56,250 nt of DNA from Zetaproteobacteria bacterium (GCA_002747015.1 NVXI01000007.1:1-56250), one strand, 5' to 3'. Numbered from the stretch's first letter, positions 38,104-48,346 are shown. Notes: generated by a model not told the origin, from the letters alone. Translations and numbers: made by a program.

Positions 38104-38799
38104 CTATAACCCTTTCAAAATCTCCGCTGCCGCCTTCGCAGGATCAGTTGCACCTGTAATGGGACGACCGATTACCAAATGCGTTGCCCCCGCGTTAAGC
38201 GCATCAATCGGGGTCATAACCCGTTTTTGATCGCCCTGCGCCGATCCAACGGGACGTATCCCTGGCACCATTAATGTAAAATCATCACCGCAAACATTAC
38301 GTAATCGAGAAATTTCATGCGCCGAACATACAACACCATCCAACCCCGATTTCTGCGCAAGACGGGCAAGTTGCTCCACTTGTGCGCCAACGTCTGTATT
38401 ACCATACCCAATCTCTGCAATGGCCGATGCATCTAAAGACGTCAATATCGTCACCGCCAGTAACTTCGTATCCGCACCACACGCCTCTTTTGCCGCGGCC
38501 ATCATTTCCATCCCACCAGACGCATGTACATTCAAATATGCTGGCGCAAAATTGCTGCAAATTCCGCGCACCGCGCCTGCAACCGTATTGGGAATGTCAT
38601 GAAATTTTAAATCGATAAAAAGCTGCGCTTGTGGGCAGGACTTCAAGACGCGATCAATTCCTTGTGGACCAAAATTATTAAAAAACTCAAGTCCCAGCTT
38701 AATACCACCAGTAACAGGAGCAATTTGCGCAACTAACTCACACGCATAATCAAGGTCAGCCGTATCAATGGCACAAAATATTTTTGATTGATCTGTCAT
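38104..38799 (-). CDS. pyrF: Orotidine 5'-phosphate decarboxylase
   Basis: Last step of UMP synthesis. The catalytic Asp/Lys/Asp set is in FIDLKFHDIPNT (Lys65), with the phosphate-binding PGIRP and the C-terminal VIGRPITGATDP. 231 residues. One base separates it from the second membrane paralogue. lapA-pyrF-trpF is a usual order; here the paralogous membrane genes are inserted between pyrF and trpF. Confidence 0.96.
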   Translation of the reverse strand: MTDQSKIFCAIDTADLDYACELVAQIAPVTGGIKLGLEFFNNFGPQGIDRVLKSCPQAQLFIDLKFHDIPNTVAGAVRGICSNFAPAYLNVHASGGMEMMAAAKEACGADTKLLAVTILTSLDASAIAEIGYGNTDVGAQVEQLARLAQKSGLDGVVCSAHEISRLRNVCGDDFTLMVPGIRPVGSAQGDQKRVMTPIDALNAGATHLVIGRPITGATDPAKAAAEILKGL

Positions 38800-38807
38800 T
38801 TTATTCT

Positions 38808-39146
38808 CTATTTTACAGGAAGGGCAGGAAATAGATCCGTAGCCGGCATAGAGGCACTAAGCTTATCATCTTTCAAGCGACCAACTTCTGTTTCCAACAA
38901 CTGAATATCGCGTTTTTGCTTACGCTTTATTTTCCGCAAACCACCCATATTCATCCAGACAAGAAATCCTCCGAATATAAAACCAACAGCCATCGATACC
39001 AAAATCACAACATATGCAGGCAACATCAACGCAACATCATCTGAAAGCGGGTTCCATGTCACAGACATAACCTCACGATTAAGCAATGCAAATAAAGCAA
39101 TACAAACTGTTATGATAATTCCAAAAAGAAACCGAATAGCCGCCAT
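38808..39146 (-). CDS. LapA-domain inner-membrane protein
   Basis: 112-residue protein with two membrane helices (IRFLFGIIITVCIALFALLN, residues 4-23, and YVVILVSMAVGFIFGGFLVWM, about 45-65) and a charged C-terminal coil (KRKQKRDIQLLETEVGRLK). This is the DUF1049/LapA layout, a family linked in E. coli to LPS synthesis control. It lies directly after ihfB, as in many Proteobacteria. Confidence 0.85.
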   Translation of the reverse strand: MAAIRFLFGIIITVCIALFALLNREVMSVTWNPLSDDVALMLPAYVVILVSMAVGFIFGGFLVWMNMGGLRKIKRKQKRDIQLLETEVGRLKDDKLSASMPATDLFPALPVK

Positions 39147-39150
39147 TGAT

Positions 39151-39432
39151 CTATTTACCGTTTAATTTTTCGCGCAGTGCTTTACCTGTTTTGAAAAACG
39201 GTAAGCGTTTTGCAGCAACTTGAACTGTTTCACCAGTACGTGGATTACGACCAATACGCGCATCACGATGCTTCACTGAGAACGCACCAAAACCACGCAA
39301 CTCAACACGATCACCATTTGCCAAAGCATCAGAAATCTCGTTAAATACCGTTTCTACAATTTTTTCAATGTCACGTAAGTATAAATGCGGATTTAAATCG
39401 GCTAAACGCTGTATCAGTTCTGATTTTGTCAT
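39151..39432 (-). CDS. ihfB: Integration host factor beta subunit
   Basis: 93-residue HU/IHF-fold DNA-bending protein. The beginning [17 protein letters not shown] and the arm region with the intercalating proline ([10 protein letters not shown]) favour IHF beta over HU. Start at ATG 39432; GAGGTG precedes it, and the longer frame to 39459 does not match the family. Position between rpsA and lapA is the classical ihfB place. Confidence 0.9.
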   Translation of the reverse strand: MTKSELIQRLADLNPHLYLRDIEKIVETVFNEISDALANGDRVELRGFGAFSVKHRDARIGRNPRTGETVQVAAKRLPFFKTGKALREKLNGK

Positions 39433-39665
39433 ATCGAAACACACCTCTTTTATAAACAAAAGAATTAAAATTGAACTCGGATGCTTATAGATTGCCTGAT
39501 TCCAACAAGCACGTCAAGCAAAACACATTGATTACAAACACTTTTTTATAAAATCACCACAATTAAATTTTATACAAAATATGCGTCAGCACAAAACAAT
39601 TCTAATACGCAAACACAATAAATCAATGCCTTCTATAAAAAAAGCCAACCCAAACGTCACATAAG
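39433..39665. other. ihfB upstream region
   Basis: AT-rich stretch between the rpsA terminator and ihfB; it must carry the ihfB ribosome binding site and possibly a promoter, but I see no gene and no clear -35/-10 pair. Confidence 0.4.
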
Positions 39666-39695
39666 AAAAAGCCGACAATATGTGCCGGCTTTTAA
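39666..39695 (-). terminator. Rho-independent terminator of rpsA
   Basis: On the minus strand the arms AGCCGGCA and TGTCGGCT (one G-T pair) surround a 5-base loop and are followed by five T. Located 30 bases after the rpsA stop. Confidence 0.88.
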
Positions 39696-39724
39696 AAAAT
39701 AAATTCAAAACGATTTAAAGAATT

Positions 39725-41437
39725 TTATTTCTTATCATCTTTACCTTGTAGCGCAGCACCAAGAATATCACCAAGAGACGCACCGCTTTCTGTTGAACCG
39801 AAGTCCTTCATTGCTTGCTTATCTTCATCAATTTCTTGTGCTTTGATTGAAAGTGTCACTTTGCGTGATTTTCTGTCAACGGAAATTACTTTCGCATCAA
39901 CTTTCTCACCAACTGCAAAACGATCAGGGCGTTGCTCTGAACGTTCACGTGATAGATCAGATTTTCTAATCGTACCAGTCACACCTTCACTTAACTCTAC
40001 CTCAACAGTAGAAGCCGTGATCTCAGAAACAGTACACGTTACAACCGCGCCCTTAACAACACCTTGCAATGCACCTTTATAAGGGTCTTCGATCAAGGCT
40101 TTAATGCTCAATGCAACACGCTCACGCTCTGGATCAAGTTCAAGGATCTTGGCCTTAACAACGCCGCCTTTTTCAAAGCTCTTCAAGATCTCTTCGCTTT
40201 GATCTTCCCATGAAATATCAGATAGGTGAACCATACCATCAATTTCTTCGGTCAAACCAACGAATAAACCAAACTCTGTAATATTGCGAATTTCGCCTTC
40301 AATCACATCATCCACTTTATTGTCATTCGCGAATTGAATCCAAGGATTTTCCTGACACTGTTTCAGACCAAGGGAAATACGGCGCTTCTCCATATTAACC
40401 TCAAGAACAACCACTTCAACTTCCTGAGAAGTAGAAACAATTTTGCTTGGATGTACGTTCTTCTTTGTCCATGACATTTCAGAAACATGAACCAAACCTT
40501 CAACACCGTCCTCAAGCTCAACAAATGCACCATAATCAGCGATATTGCTAATACGGCCTGTAAAGCGTTGACCTTCAATATACTTGCCTTCAACATTATC
40601 CCAAGGATCAGCACCAAGCTGTTTTATACCCAATGAGATACGCTGTGTTTCTTCGTTAAAGCGAATAACCTGTACATCAACAGTCTGACCAATCTGAAGA
40701 ACTTCAGATGGATGATTAACGCGTTTCCAAGAAATATCGGTAACGTGCAATAGACCATCAACACCGCCAAGATCAACGAACGCGCCGTAATCTGTGATGT
40801 TTTTAACGATCCCTTCAAGAACCTGACCTTCAGCCAAATTCTTAAGCAAGTCACTGCGTTGCTCTTGACGTGATTCTTCAAGAATAGAACGACGAGACAC
40901 AACAATATTTCCGCGACTACGATCCATTTTAAGAACGTGGAACGGCTGTGGTGTGTTCATCAATGGTTCAATGTCACGAACAGGACGGATATCAACTTGT
41001 GAACCCGGTAAGAACGCAACCGCACCACCAAGATCAACAGTGAAACCACCTTTTACACGACCAAAAATAGTTCCCGTTACACGTTCACCATCTGCATGCA
41101 TTTTCTCCAGTTCAATCCAAACTTCTTCTCTGCGTGCTTTTTCACGTGAAAGAACAGATTCACCGTGTTTGTTTTCCATACGTTCAACGTATACTTCAAC
41201 AGTGTCTCCAATATTTATTTCCGGGTCTTCACCTGGTTTAGAAAATTCATAACGCGGGACACGTCCCTCTGATTTCAAACCAACATCAACAATAACGTGA
41301 TCTGCTTCCAGAGAAATAACGATGCCTTTAACAACATTTCCCTCGAATTTTTCATTTTTTCCGATGGTTTCCCCTAATAGAGTTGCAAACTCTATGGAGT
41401 CCTCTCTATCAATTAAATTAGCGGCAATTTTAGCCAT
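39725..41437 (-). CDS. rpsA: Ribosomal protein S1
   Basis: Binds mRNA leaders and brings them to the 30S subunit. Six S1 repeats are visible, for example GIVKNITDYGAFVDLGG, GRISNIADYGAFVEL and GEIRNITEFGLFVGL, each followed by a LLHVTDISW-like stretch. ATG 41437 (MAKIAANLID) has AAGGAAT upstream and gives 570 residues; the longer frame to 41494 has no support. It follows cmk as in most Proteobacteria. Confidence 0.97.
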   Translation of the reverse strand: MAKIAANLIDREDSIEFATLLGETIGKNEKFEGNVVKGIVISLEADHVIVDVGLKSEGRVPRYEFSKPGEDPEINIGDTVEVYVERMENKHGESVLSREKARREEVWIELEKMHADGERVTGTIFGRVKGGFTVDLGGAVAFLPGSQVDIRPVRDIEPLMNTPQPFHVLKMDRSRGNIVVSRRSILEESRQEQRSDLLKNLAEGQVLEGIVKNITDYGAFVDLGGVDGLLHVTDISWKRVNHPSEVLQIGQTVDVQVIRFNEETQRISLGIKQLGADPWDNVEGKYIEGQRFTGRISNIADYGAFVELEDGVEGLVHVSEMSWTKKNVHPSKIVSTSQEVEVVVLEVNMEKRRISLGLKQCQENPWIQFANDNKVDDVIEGEIRNITEFGLFVGLTEEIDGMVHLSDISWEDQSEEILKSFEKGGVVKAKILELDPERERVALSIKALIEDPYKGALQGVVKGAVVTCTVSEITASTVEVELSEGVTGTIRKSDLSRERSEQRPDRFAVGEKVDAKVISVDRKSRKVTLSIKAQEIDEDKQAMKDFGSTESGASLGDILGAALQGKDDKK

Positions 41438-41555
41438 AGTCGTATTCCTTTCAATATTCGAATTGGCACCTACACATCCCCTTGATCTTTGCAAAGGAAC
41501 GATAAATACCGTCGTTATAGGAGATACTCTCGCTAATGCATCATGAACTCATACT

Positions 41556-42212
41556 CTAGCCAAATGCTTTTTTCGCATATTTCAAGGCCTTTTCCACCAT
41601 TTGATCCGCATTAAGATCACTACTATCCATGATAACAGCGTCCTCAGCAGGCCTTAGTGGAGAAGCCTTACGGCCAGAATCACGAGCGTCACGCGCACGC
41701 ATATCCTCTAAAACGGCCTTATATGTAGCGTCTAATCCCTTGGAATGCAACTCTTTCATGCGCCTTTGTGCACGAATTTCTACATTTGCCGTCACATAGA
41801 GCTTTAATGGCGCATCTGGGCAAATAACCGTGCCAATATCACGACCATCCAAAATCGCACCAGAGAAGCCCTGCCCTGGCATTTTTGCAAATGATTTCTG
41901 CAATATAGTCAACGCATCGCGCACACTCTGAATAACAGCAACCTTGGACGCGGCGTCACCAATCACATCATTGCGTAATGCATCATTGGATAATACATCC
42001 GCATGCTCCATTTTCCCTTGCAAAGCCTTACACCCTGCAAGAGCGTCAGCTTCATTTTCACAATCGTCACCTGCCTGTAAAACCTCATACGCTACGGCAC
42101 GATATAATGCCCCCGTATCCATATGCGCAAAATTCAACTCTTCTGCCAGTCGTCTTGATAACGTCCCCTTGCCACTAGCCGCAGGCCCATCAATTGCAAT
42201 AACCTTATTCAT
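41556..42212 (-). CDS. cmk: Cytidylate kinase
   Basis: Phosphorylates CMP and dCMP. P-loop DGPAASGKGT at residues 7-16, then the lid segment DGRDIGTVICPDA and the typical RDARDSGRKASPL. 218 residues. Transcribed after aroA with an 11-base gap and before rpsA. Confidence 0.96.
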   Translation of the reverse strand: MNKVIAIDGPAASGKGTLSRRLAEELNFAHMDTGALYRAVAYEVLQAGDDCENEADALAGCKALQGKMEHADVLSNDALRNDVIGDAASKVAVIQSVRDALTILQKSFAKMPGQGFSGAILDGRDIGTVICPDAPLKLYVTANVEIRAQRRMKELHSKGLDATYKAVLEDMRARDARDSGRKASPLRPAEDAVIMDSSDLNADQMVEKALKYAKKAFG

Positions 42213-42223
42213 AAAACTTAACC

Positions 42224-43597
42224 TTACGCCAATCTCAATTCACCCGGATCACCCGACGTACCGATCTCTGTGCCCAAATCATTCATCAGTTCGATAAAAT
42301 TCGGGAAGCTGGTTTTGATCGGCGCAGCGTCATCAACAGAAACAGGCTCTTGCGTCACAGTACCCAATATCAAAAAGCTCATAGCAATACGGTGATCCAA
42401 TGCAGTTTCCACGCATGCCCCGCCCGTAGGCGGCTTGCCCGTACCATGAATAGTCAAGCTGTCTTCACCCATTTCAAAATCGACACCGCAAGCTTTCAGA
42501 CCATTGGCCACCATCAATAAGCGGTCGCTCTCCTTAACGCGCAGCTCTTTCAATCCTGTCATTTTGGTTGTCCCCTGCGCGCACGCAGCCGCAACAGCCA
42601 AGATCGGGAACTCATCAATCATAGACGGCACACGGCTCTGCGGCACATCAATACCGCGCAAAGACCCTGTGCCCTTAACAATGACATCCGCCACAGGCTC
42701 ACCCGCTTCGATGCGTGTATTCTTAAACTCAATATCTGCGCCCATTTCAATCAATGTTGTATACAGCCCAATACGCGTTTCATTCACACCAACACGTTCC
42801 AACACAATGTCCGATCCCTCATTAATCAGCGCAGCAACAACTGCAAACGCCGCCGAACTTGGATCAGATGGCACATCAACCGCGCAGCCTTGAAGCTCCT
42901 GCTGTCCCTGCAAATGTATCGCGCGCGCCACACCAGACAGTTCCTCCACTTCAACATCGACACCAAAATGTCGCAACATATTTTCTGTATGATCACGCGT
43001 CGGGTGATCCTCAATCACAGTTGTGCGCCCTGGCGCATTAAGACCAGCAAGCATAATAGCAGACTTGACCTGCGCCGAAGCCACTGGCAATTTATATTCA
43101 ATCGGTAAAGTATTCTCTGCGCCCTTAACCGTTAGTGGCAAGCGACCACTGGAACGCGATAGAAACGTTGCACCCATCATTTCCAACGGTGTAATAACAC
43201 GACGCATCGGACGCTTGGTCAATGACGCATCACCTGCAAAAGTGGCACAAATATCATGCCCCCCGACCAGCCCCATCAAAAGACGTGTGGACGTACCACT
43301 ATTACCCATTTCAAGGACTTGATTTGGCTCCTTCAAACCACCGACACCAACACCGTAAATACGCCATAAGCCATCATCACCATGGGTTATTTTCGCACCC
43401 ATCGCCCGCATCGCCGTCGCCGTATGAAGGACATCCTCCCCCTCCAATAAGCCACTAACAATGGTCTCACCAACAGCCAATGCGCCTAACATAATAGAAC
43501 GGTGGGAAATTGATTTATCACCGGGAATACGCGCAGACCCGACCAAAGGATCACAACGTTTCGATGCTAAATTTTGAGAATATAAATCTTGTTTCAT
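42224..43597 (-). CDS. aroA: 5-enolpyruvylshikimate-3-phosphate synthase
   Basis: Sixth step of the shikimate pathway leading to chorismate and aromatic amino acids. PGDKSISHRS near residue 25 carries the key lysine, GNSGTSTRL and LKELRVKESDRL are present, and the C-terminal DHRIAMSF closes the active site. 457 residues, slightly long, of the alphaproteobacterial class II type (GNSGTSTRL with LMG following). Confidence 0.95.
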   Translation of the reverse strand: MKQDLYSQNLASKRCDPLVGSARIPGDKSISHRSIMLGALAVGETIVSGLLEGEDVLHTATAMRAMGAKITHGDDGLWRIYGVGVGGLKEPNQVLEMGNSGTSTRLLMGLVGGHDICATFAGDASLTKRPMRRVITPLEMMGATFLSRSSGRLPLTVKGAENTLPIEYKLPVASAQVKSAIMLAGLNAPGRTTVIEDHPTRDHTENMLRHFGVDVEVEELSGVARAIHLQGQQELQGCAVDVPSDPSSAAFAVVAALINEGSDIVLERVGVNETRIGLYTTLIEMGADIEFKNTRIEAGEPVADVIVKGTGSLRGIDVPQSRVPSMIDEFPILAVAAACAQGTTKMTGLKELRVKESDRLLMVANGLKACGVDFEMGEDSLTIHGTGKPPTGGACVETALDHRIAMSFLILGTVTQEPVSVDDAAPIKTSFPNFIELMNDLGTEIGTSGDPGELRLA

Positions 43598-43637
43598 GAT
43601 CTTGATTTACACGCATCCAGATCAATGCGCAAATGCT

Positions 43638-45821
43638 TTATGATGAAAAGCTCTTCAAATTACCATTATAATTTTTAACAAAATCAACAAAATCGTCGAT
43701 AGGAACTGGGCGAGAATAACGATATCCCTGAACTTCATCACAATCATGTTCAATCAAAAATTGCTCATGCTCTTTTGTTTCAACACCCTCAGCGATCACA
43801 CTAAGATTCAATGAATGTCCAAGACTGATAATTGTACGTGCAATCGCTGCATTTTCTTTATCATCCAGTGCATTGCGCACAAATGACTGGTCAATTTTTA
43901 AACGATCAATTGGAAATTGACTCAGATATGACAACGATGAATATCCTGTTCCGAAATCATCAATTGCCAGCTCAATCCCCAAAGAATGTAGCTTCTTCAA
44001 TATTCCAACCGTGTACTGAATATCATCCATAAACACGCTTTCTGTGACTTCCAATTCAAGCATTTTTGGATCAAGGCCTGTTTCGTTAAGAATCGTAAGA
44101 ACATCTTGATATATATCACCATGAACAAATTGAATTCCCGACACATTCACCGCAAAACGAATATCGATACCATGCTCATCCTTACATAGTTTCGCCGTCC
44201 GGCACGCCTGTTGTAAGACCCATTGCCCAATTGGGACGATCAAGCCAGACTGCTCTGCAACCGGAATAAATTGAGCCGGTGATATAAATTGCCCACCATC
44301 TTTACTATCATCTGGTTTCCACCAACGTAACAATGCCTCCGCACCAATAACCGCACCCGTTCGCAAACAAAGCTGTGGCTGATAATAAAGCTGCAACTGA
44401 TCCCGCTCCAACGCATCACGTAAATCACGCAACATCTGGAAACGTTCCTGCACCGCACGATCAAAGTCTTCGGAATATTCTTTAATCGTATCACGCCCCT
44501 CTTCCTTTGCGCGATTAAGCGCAATATCAGAATTTTTTAACACTGTATCAGGATCAGATCCATCATCAGGGAATGTAGACACACCAACAGATGCACGTAC
44601 CTGAAACTCTTCATTAAACACCTTGAACGGCTCTGCCCGAATAACACCAAGAGCACGTTCTGCGACATCTTTAGCCGCAAGATTATTACCAGAAAGAGGC
44701 ATCATGATCGCATATTCATCCTCCCCGGTTCTTGAAACAAGAGCAACATCAGGTAAGGATGCGCGCAATCTTTTACCAACAGAACGCAAAATAGCATCAC
44801 CAACATTATGCCCCATGGAATCGTTAATATCCTTAAAGTGATCAAGATCAAGCGTAACCACAGCAAATCTTTTCACAGTTTCATCATTATTCACACGCCC
44901 ATATTCGGCCAACTTTTGCACAAAGAATGCTCGGTTCGGCAAACCAGTTAAAGCATCATAATAAGCCAGCTTATGAATTTTATCTTCAGCCGTGCTTTTA
45001 AGATGCTTTAAGTTTTCTGCATTTTGAGAAATTAATTTTTGCAGTAATGAAATTGCTGCACCAATTTCATCTGAATACGAGTGCGGCGATTTTTGAATCA
45101 CAGGATTTTCAGGATTTTGAAATGCCGATACAAGCGCAGAGCGTATAAACAAAATCGGTTCCAGCAACCATTTGCCAAGCGCAATCATCAAAACAGTTGT
45201 CACAAACAGCGATAAAATAACCATAATTTGAATCTGCCTAAGAACATACGCCGATACACGCCCATCAACTGCACGGGAATCCATCCGCGCGACAATCAAG
45301 AATGTGCTCCCAATATCAGCCCCCCTAAAAACGACCTCATATGCAGATCCATCCGCACTCTCATAGGTCTTGTTTAGCATATCAAGCGTTACAGTTAGAT
45401 GCGTTGCCACGCCGTAACTTCTAATAAAATCATATTGATACGAATACACCGCCAAACCAACGACGTTGGTTGTGTGCAAAAGCCTATCAATGTGTTTATC
45501 TTCAAAAGGAGAACGCCTTGTATCGCGCTTATCGGAATCTATGATAGATGAAATGGCGCTACGCGCTTCGTTTGTCAACGCGCCGAGCTGCTCTTGACGA
45601 TATTCCTCAATACCACCAAGATTCAAAACCAATGTCTGAACCAATAAAATCGTCATGAACGCGGTTAAGGCGATACGCCAGCTAATCTTACTACGCCAAA
45701 TTCGTGTAGGAGAAGACACAAAAATGCTCTGTCGCGCAGACAAGAACTTATGATCAGAAGCATTCTCCTGATCAGTTGCCGCATTTTCCAGCACAGATTT
45801 AGACACAGAATAAATCCCCAT
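43638..45821 (-). CDS. GGDEF/EAL c-di-GMP phosphodiesterase
   Basis: 727-residue membrane protein. Two helices (about 49-68 and 198-217) enclose a periplasmic sensor of about 130 residues; then HAMP-like linker, GGDEF (285-450) and EAL (470-715). The GGDEF site is GEDEY (366-370) instead of GGDEF, so cyclase activity is doubtful. The EAL domain keeps EALLRW at 495-500, the DDFGTG loop at 621-626 and AEGVET, so it probably degrades c-di-GMP. It is followed by aroA on the same strand with a 40-base gap. Confidence 0.88.
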   Translation of the reverse strand: MGIYSVSKSVLENAATDQENASDHKFLSARQSIFVSSPTRIWRSKISWRIALTAFMTILLVQTLVLNLGGIEEYRQEQLGALTNEARSAISSIIDSDKRDTRRSPFEDKHIDRLLHTTNVVGLAVYSYQYDFIRSYGVATHLTVTLDMLNKTYESADGSAYEVVFRGADIGSTFLIVARMDSRAVDGRVSAYVLRQIQIMVILSLFVTTVLMIALGKWLLEPILFIRSALVSAFQNPENPVIQKSPHSYSDEIGAAISLLQKLISQNAENLKHLKSTAEDKIHKLAYYDALTGLPNRAFFVQKLAEYGRVNNDETVKRFAVVTLDLDHFKDINDSMGHNVGDAILRSVGKRLRASLPDVALVSRTGEDEYAIMMPLSGNNLAAKDVAERALGVIRAEPFKVFNEEFQVRASVGVSTFPDDGSDPDTVLKNSDIALNRAKEEGRDTIKEYSEDFDRAVQERFQMLRDLRDALERDQLQLYYQPQLCLRTGAVIGAEALLRWWKPDDSKDGGQFISPAQFIPVAEQSGLIVPIGQWVLQQACRTAKLCKDEHGIDIRFAVNVSGIQFVHGDIYQDVLTILNETGLDPKMLELEVTESVFMDDIQYTVGILKKLHSLGIELAIDDFGTGYSSLSYLSQFPIDRLKIDQSFVRNALDDKENAAIARTIISLGHSLNLSVIAEGVETKEHEQFLIEHDCDEVQGYRYSRPVPIDDFVDFVKNYNGNLKSFSS

Positions 45822-46002
45822 TCACTCTCTCAAATTACATTTTATCTACTCAAGCCCCATAGAAACTCACATACATTATATATCTCTAATCATTAAGAAG
45901 GTCTTTAGGTTTAACAATAAACTATCGAGTTATCCCAATTTACATCGTAAGATATTAATACATTAGAAAACACGCATCTACAATCAAAGAAAAGTACAAT
46001 AA

Positions 46003-47205
46003 TCATTTATGACAGATAACGAGCTTCTTCGTTTCATCACACAGCGTCGTAGCAAAAATCCTATAGCATCCACCATCCGATATTTTCAGTTTTTTCTTAA
46101 GATCTCGAACCGTTCCCGGAAAATTTCTCAACGTGAGGTCAGCTTTTTTAATACCAAGCCCCTTGGCTTTGGCAGATACAACATTCAAAACCTCATATCT
46201 TTTTCCTGGAAAATCTTCCCGCACACTATCTGATGTATAAAGGTGAGAATGCCGATGAAGTTTTTGCGTACCGAAATGCAAAGCCATAGATTTAAATCCA
46301 CCCGATTTCTGAAAAGCTGGGCCAGGCTCATAGATATATTTTTTTGGCATTGCATATTCAGGCATCGCCGCTTTTTCATCAGACATTTTATAAGAAAAAT
46401 ATTGCTGCACGTTCCCCAAGGAATCAATAGCAACAGAAACAATCTTCACATCTCCCCTCTCCACAGGAGATAAAAAATCAAGAAGATAAAGAACCTCCTT
46501 GCACTCCCCGTGCAACTGAACCACGTGCACTTGCGTGACTGACCCAAGTGTCGCAACGGCCTTTTCAATATCAAGAACAGGTGATGTTTTCACCATCATT
46601 TTTTGCGTTTTTCTTTTCAAGACAGGAAGTAACGAAATAATGTCAGGCGAACATGCTGACAATTCATAAATACCCTTACGTCCACTCTCGCGGCGCTGCG
46701 GATCAATGAAGATGAAATCAACCGGCTCCTCCATCCCTTGAATAACGTCAACAGCATCACCATGGCGAACATCAAGGCCACATACGACTGCACCCGCATG
46801 TTTTAACGCCACGATATTATGCACCAACAAATCCGCGCACGTAACGTCCTGCTCAACAAGTAGACCAACATTAAAACGTTTCGCAAATTGATATGAATCC
46901 GCACCACTGCCCGCCGTTAAATCAACAAAACAACCACCGCGAACCAAACTGGCTTTATAAGCCGCACACGCGGATGAGGATGCCTGTTCGTACACATCGT
47001 TAGGCGGAAATATGATACCATCCGTTTCGTACAAATCCGGTGACTTTATCTTTGCTTTTTGGCGTACCTTGATCTGATCCAGAATGAGACTATACGGCCA
47101 CGATGCGTCAGGTGATTTTTTAAGTGCCAATACCCTCACATCATCACTTTCATGATTCTTGATAAAATGCTGCACATCTGGTTGTAAAAGTTTTCGCCAG
47201 TCCAT
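46003..47205 (-). CDS. Class I methyltransferase with THUMP-like domain
   Basis: 400-residue SAM-dependent methyltransferase. The SAM motif DLTAGSGADSYQF (about residue 94) and the DPQRR motif (IFIDPQRRES) are typical for RNA methyltransferase-like proteins; the C-terminal 120 residues correspond to the THUMP-like domain. The whole layout, including RRKAKxKxPxLYxxxGIIFPP at the N-terminus, is common in Bacteroidota and rare in Proteobacteria as far as I know. Substrate unknown. It is 3 bases from pyrC, so they are likely co-transcribed. Confidence 0.75.
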   Translation of the reverse strand: MDWRKLLQPDVQHFIKNHESDDVRVLALKKSPDASWPYSLILDQIKVRQKAKIKSPDLYETDGIIFPPNDVYEQASSSACAAYKASLVRGGCFVDLTAGSGADSYQFAKRFNVGLLVEQDVTCADLLVHNIVALKHAGAVVCGLDVRHGDAVDVIQGMEEPVDFIFIDPQRRESGRKGIYELSACSPDIISLLPVLKRKTQKMMVKTSPVLDIEKAVATLGSVTQVHVVQLHGECKEVLYLLDFLSPVERGDVKIVSVAIDSLGNVQQYFSYKMSDEKAAMPEYAMPKKYIYEPGPAFQKSGGFKSMALHFGTQKLHRHSHLYTSDSVREDFPGKRYEVLNVVSAKAKGLGIKKADLTLRNFPGTVRDLKKKLKISDGGCYRIFATTLCDETKKLVICHK

Positions 47206-47208
47206 CGT

Positions 47209-48312
47209 CTAACGCCGGATAGACCATGGTAGATTTTTCTGCCCCAGACCAAGCGGCAAGGGCGTAACATCCCCATCGGATGTTTTCAGCATCTCAACAG
47301 GCGCATCTTCCTTAACCAAGGTAAATGTCTCTTGCGAAATGGGCAGACCATAAAACGCCGCACCATTCAAACACAGGAAGTTCTTGAAGATATCTTGCCC
47401 CTGCGCACGAGACAGATCAACACCCGCCATTTCAAATGCTTGCGCATAAAGCTGCGGCGCTATCCCGCCCGTAAAACATCCTGCCGCACAACCACAATCC
47501 GTGGCCTTTGTCGTATGAGGGGCGCTATCCGTTCCAGCAAAGAATTTCGTGTTTTTCGGATCAGAAACCGCCTTGCGCAAAGCATCACGATCCGCGCAAT
47601 GTTTTAAGACAGGCAAACAAAACAGATGATATTTCAATCCCTGTATCAAATCCCCTATCGTATAAATCAAATGTTGCGGCGTAACCGTCGCGACAACCGT
47701 ATCACCACTCTCACACACAAAATCCACAGCAAGCTTCGTTGTCACATGTTCACACACAATTTTAAGGTTTGGGAATTTGTCACGCACGCGCGGCATACGC
47801 TCTGTATAAAATATCTCCTCCGCATTGCCCGCGCGATCAAAATATTTCTCAGGGGGCAAGCCATGCTCCTCCCCATGAATACAGAGAACAATGCCCGCCT
47901 CTTCCATTGCAGCGAACACACCGTTCTCGATAAATTCTGTCACCGGAATGCCAAACTCCGCACCTGTTGTTCCATGCGGCGGATAAGATTTACAGGCTTT
48001 TAGAACATGCCCATGAGCGCCTTTTCGAATCATTTCCGGCGTTGTGTCTTTGGTCAAATACAAAGGCACAATCAATTCACTGAACTGATCCCCGCCTGCG
48101 CGACGCAAATCACGCATATAACGTTCAATACTCCAATATTCGCCGCCCTCATCCGCATCAAATACGACAGCCGTTGGAGGTTTGGTGTTAGGCATCGCCA
48201 ATGCACCAATACACCCCATATCCAAATGCGCCTGAATATACGGTGCGACCACATCGCCTTGCCTGAAATGCGTGTGAAGATCATACCATTTTGGAAGTGT
48301 AAATTCGATCAT
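47209..48312 (-). CDS. pyrC: Dihydroorotase
   Basis: Zinc enzyme of pyrimidine synthesis, E. coli PyrC type. Metal ligands HTH at residues 13-15 and Arg17 are present, the carboxylated lysine corresponds to Lys108 (CKSYP), and GTDSAPHTTKAT carries the catalytic Asp. 367 residues, a little longer than the usual 345. It follows folE with about a 34-base gap. Confidence 0.93.
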   Translation of the reverse strand: MIEFTLPKWYDLHTHFRQGDVVAPYIQAHLDMGCIGALAMPNTKPPTAVVFDADEGGEYWSIERYMRDLRRAGGDQFSELIVPLYLTKDTTPEMIRKGAHGHVLKACKSYPPHGTTGAEFGIPVTEFIENGVFAAMEEAGIVLCIHGEEHGLPPEKYFDRAGNAEEIFYTERMPRVRDKFPNLKIVCEHVTTKLAVDFVCESGDTVVATVTPQHLIYTIGDLIQGLKYHLFCLPVLKHCADRDALRKAVSDPKNTKFFAGTDSAPHTTKATDCGCAAGCFTGGIAPQLYAQAFEMAGVDLSRAQGQDIFKNFLCLNGAAFYGLPISQETFTLVKEDAPVEMLKTSDGDVTPLPLGLGQKNLPWSIRR

Positions 48313-48346
48313 CTCGGATTATCCCCTTCTGAAGAACAAAGGCAGA

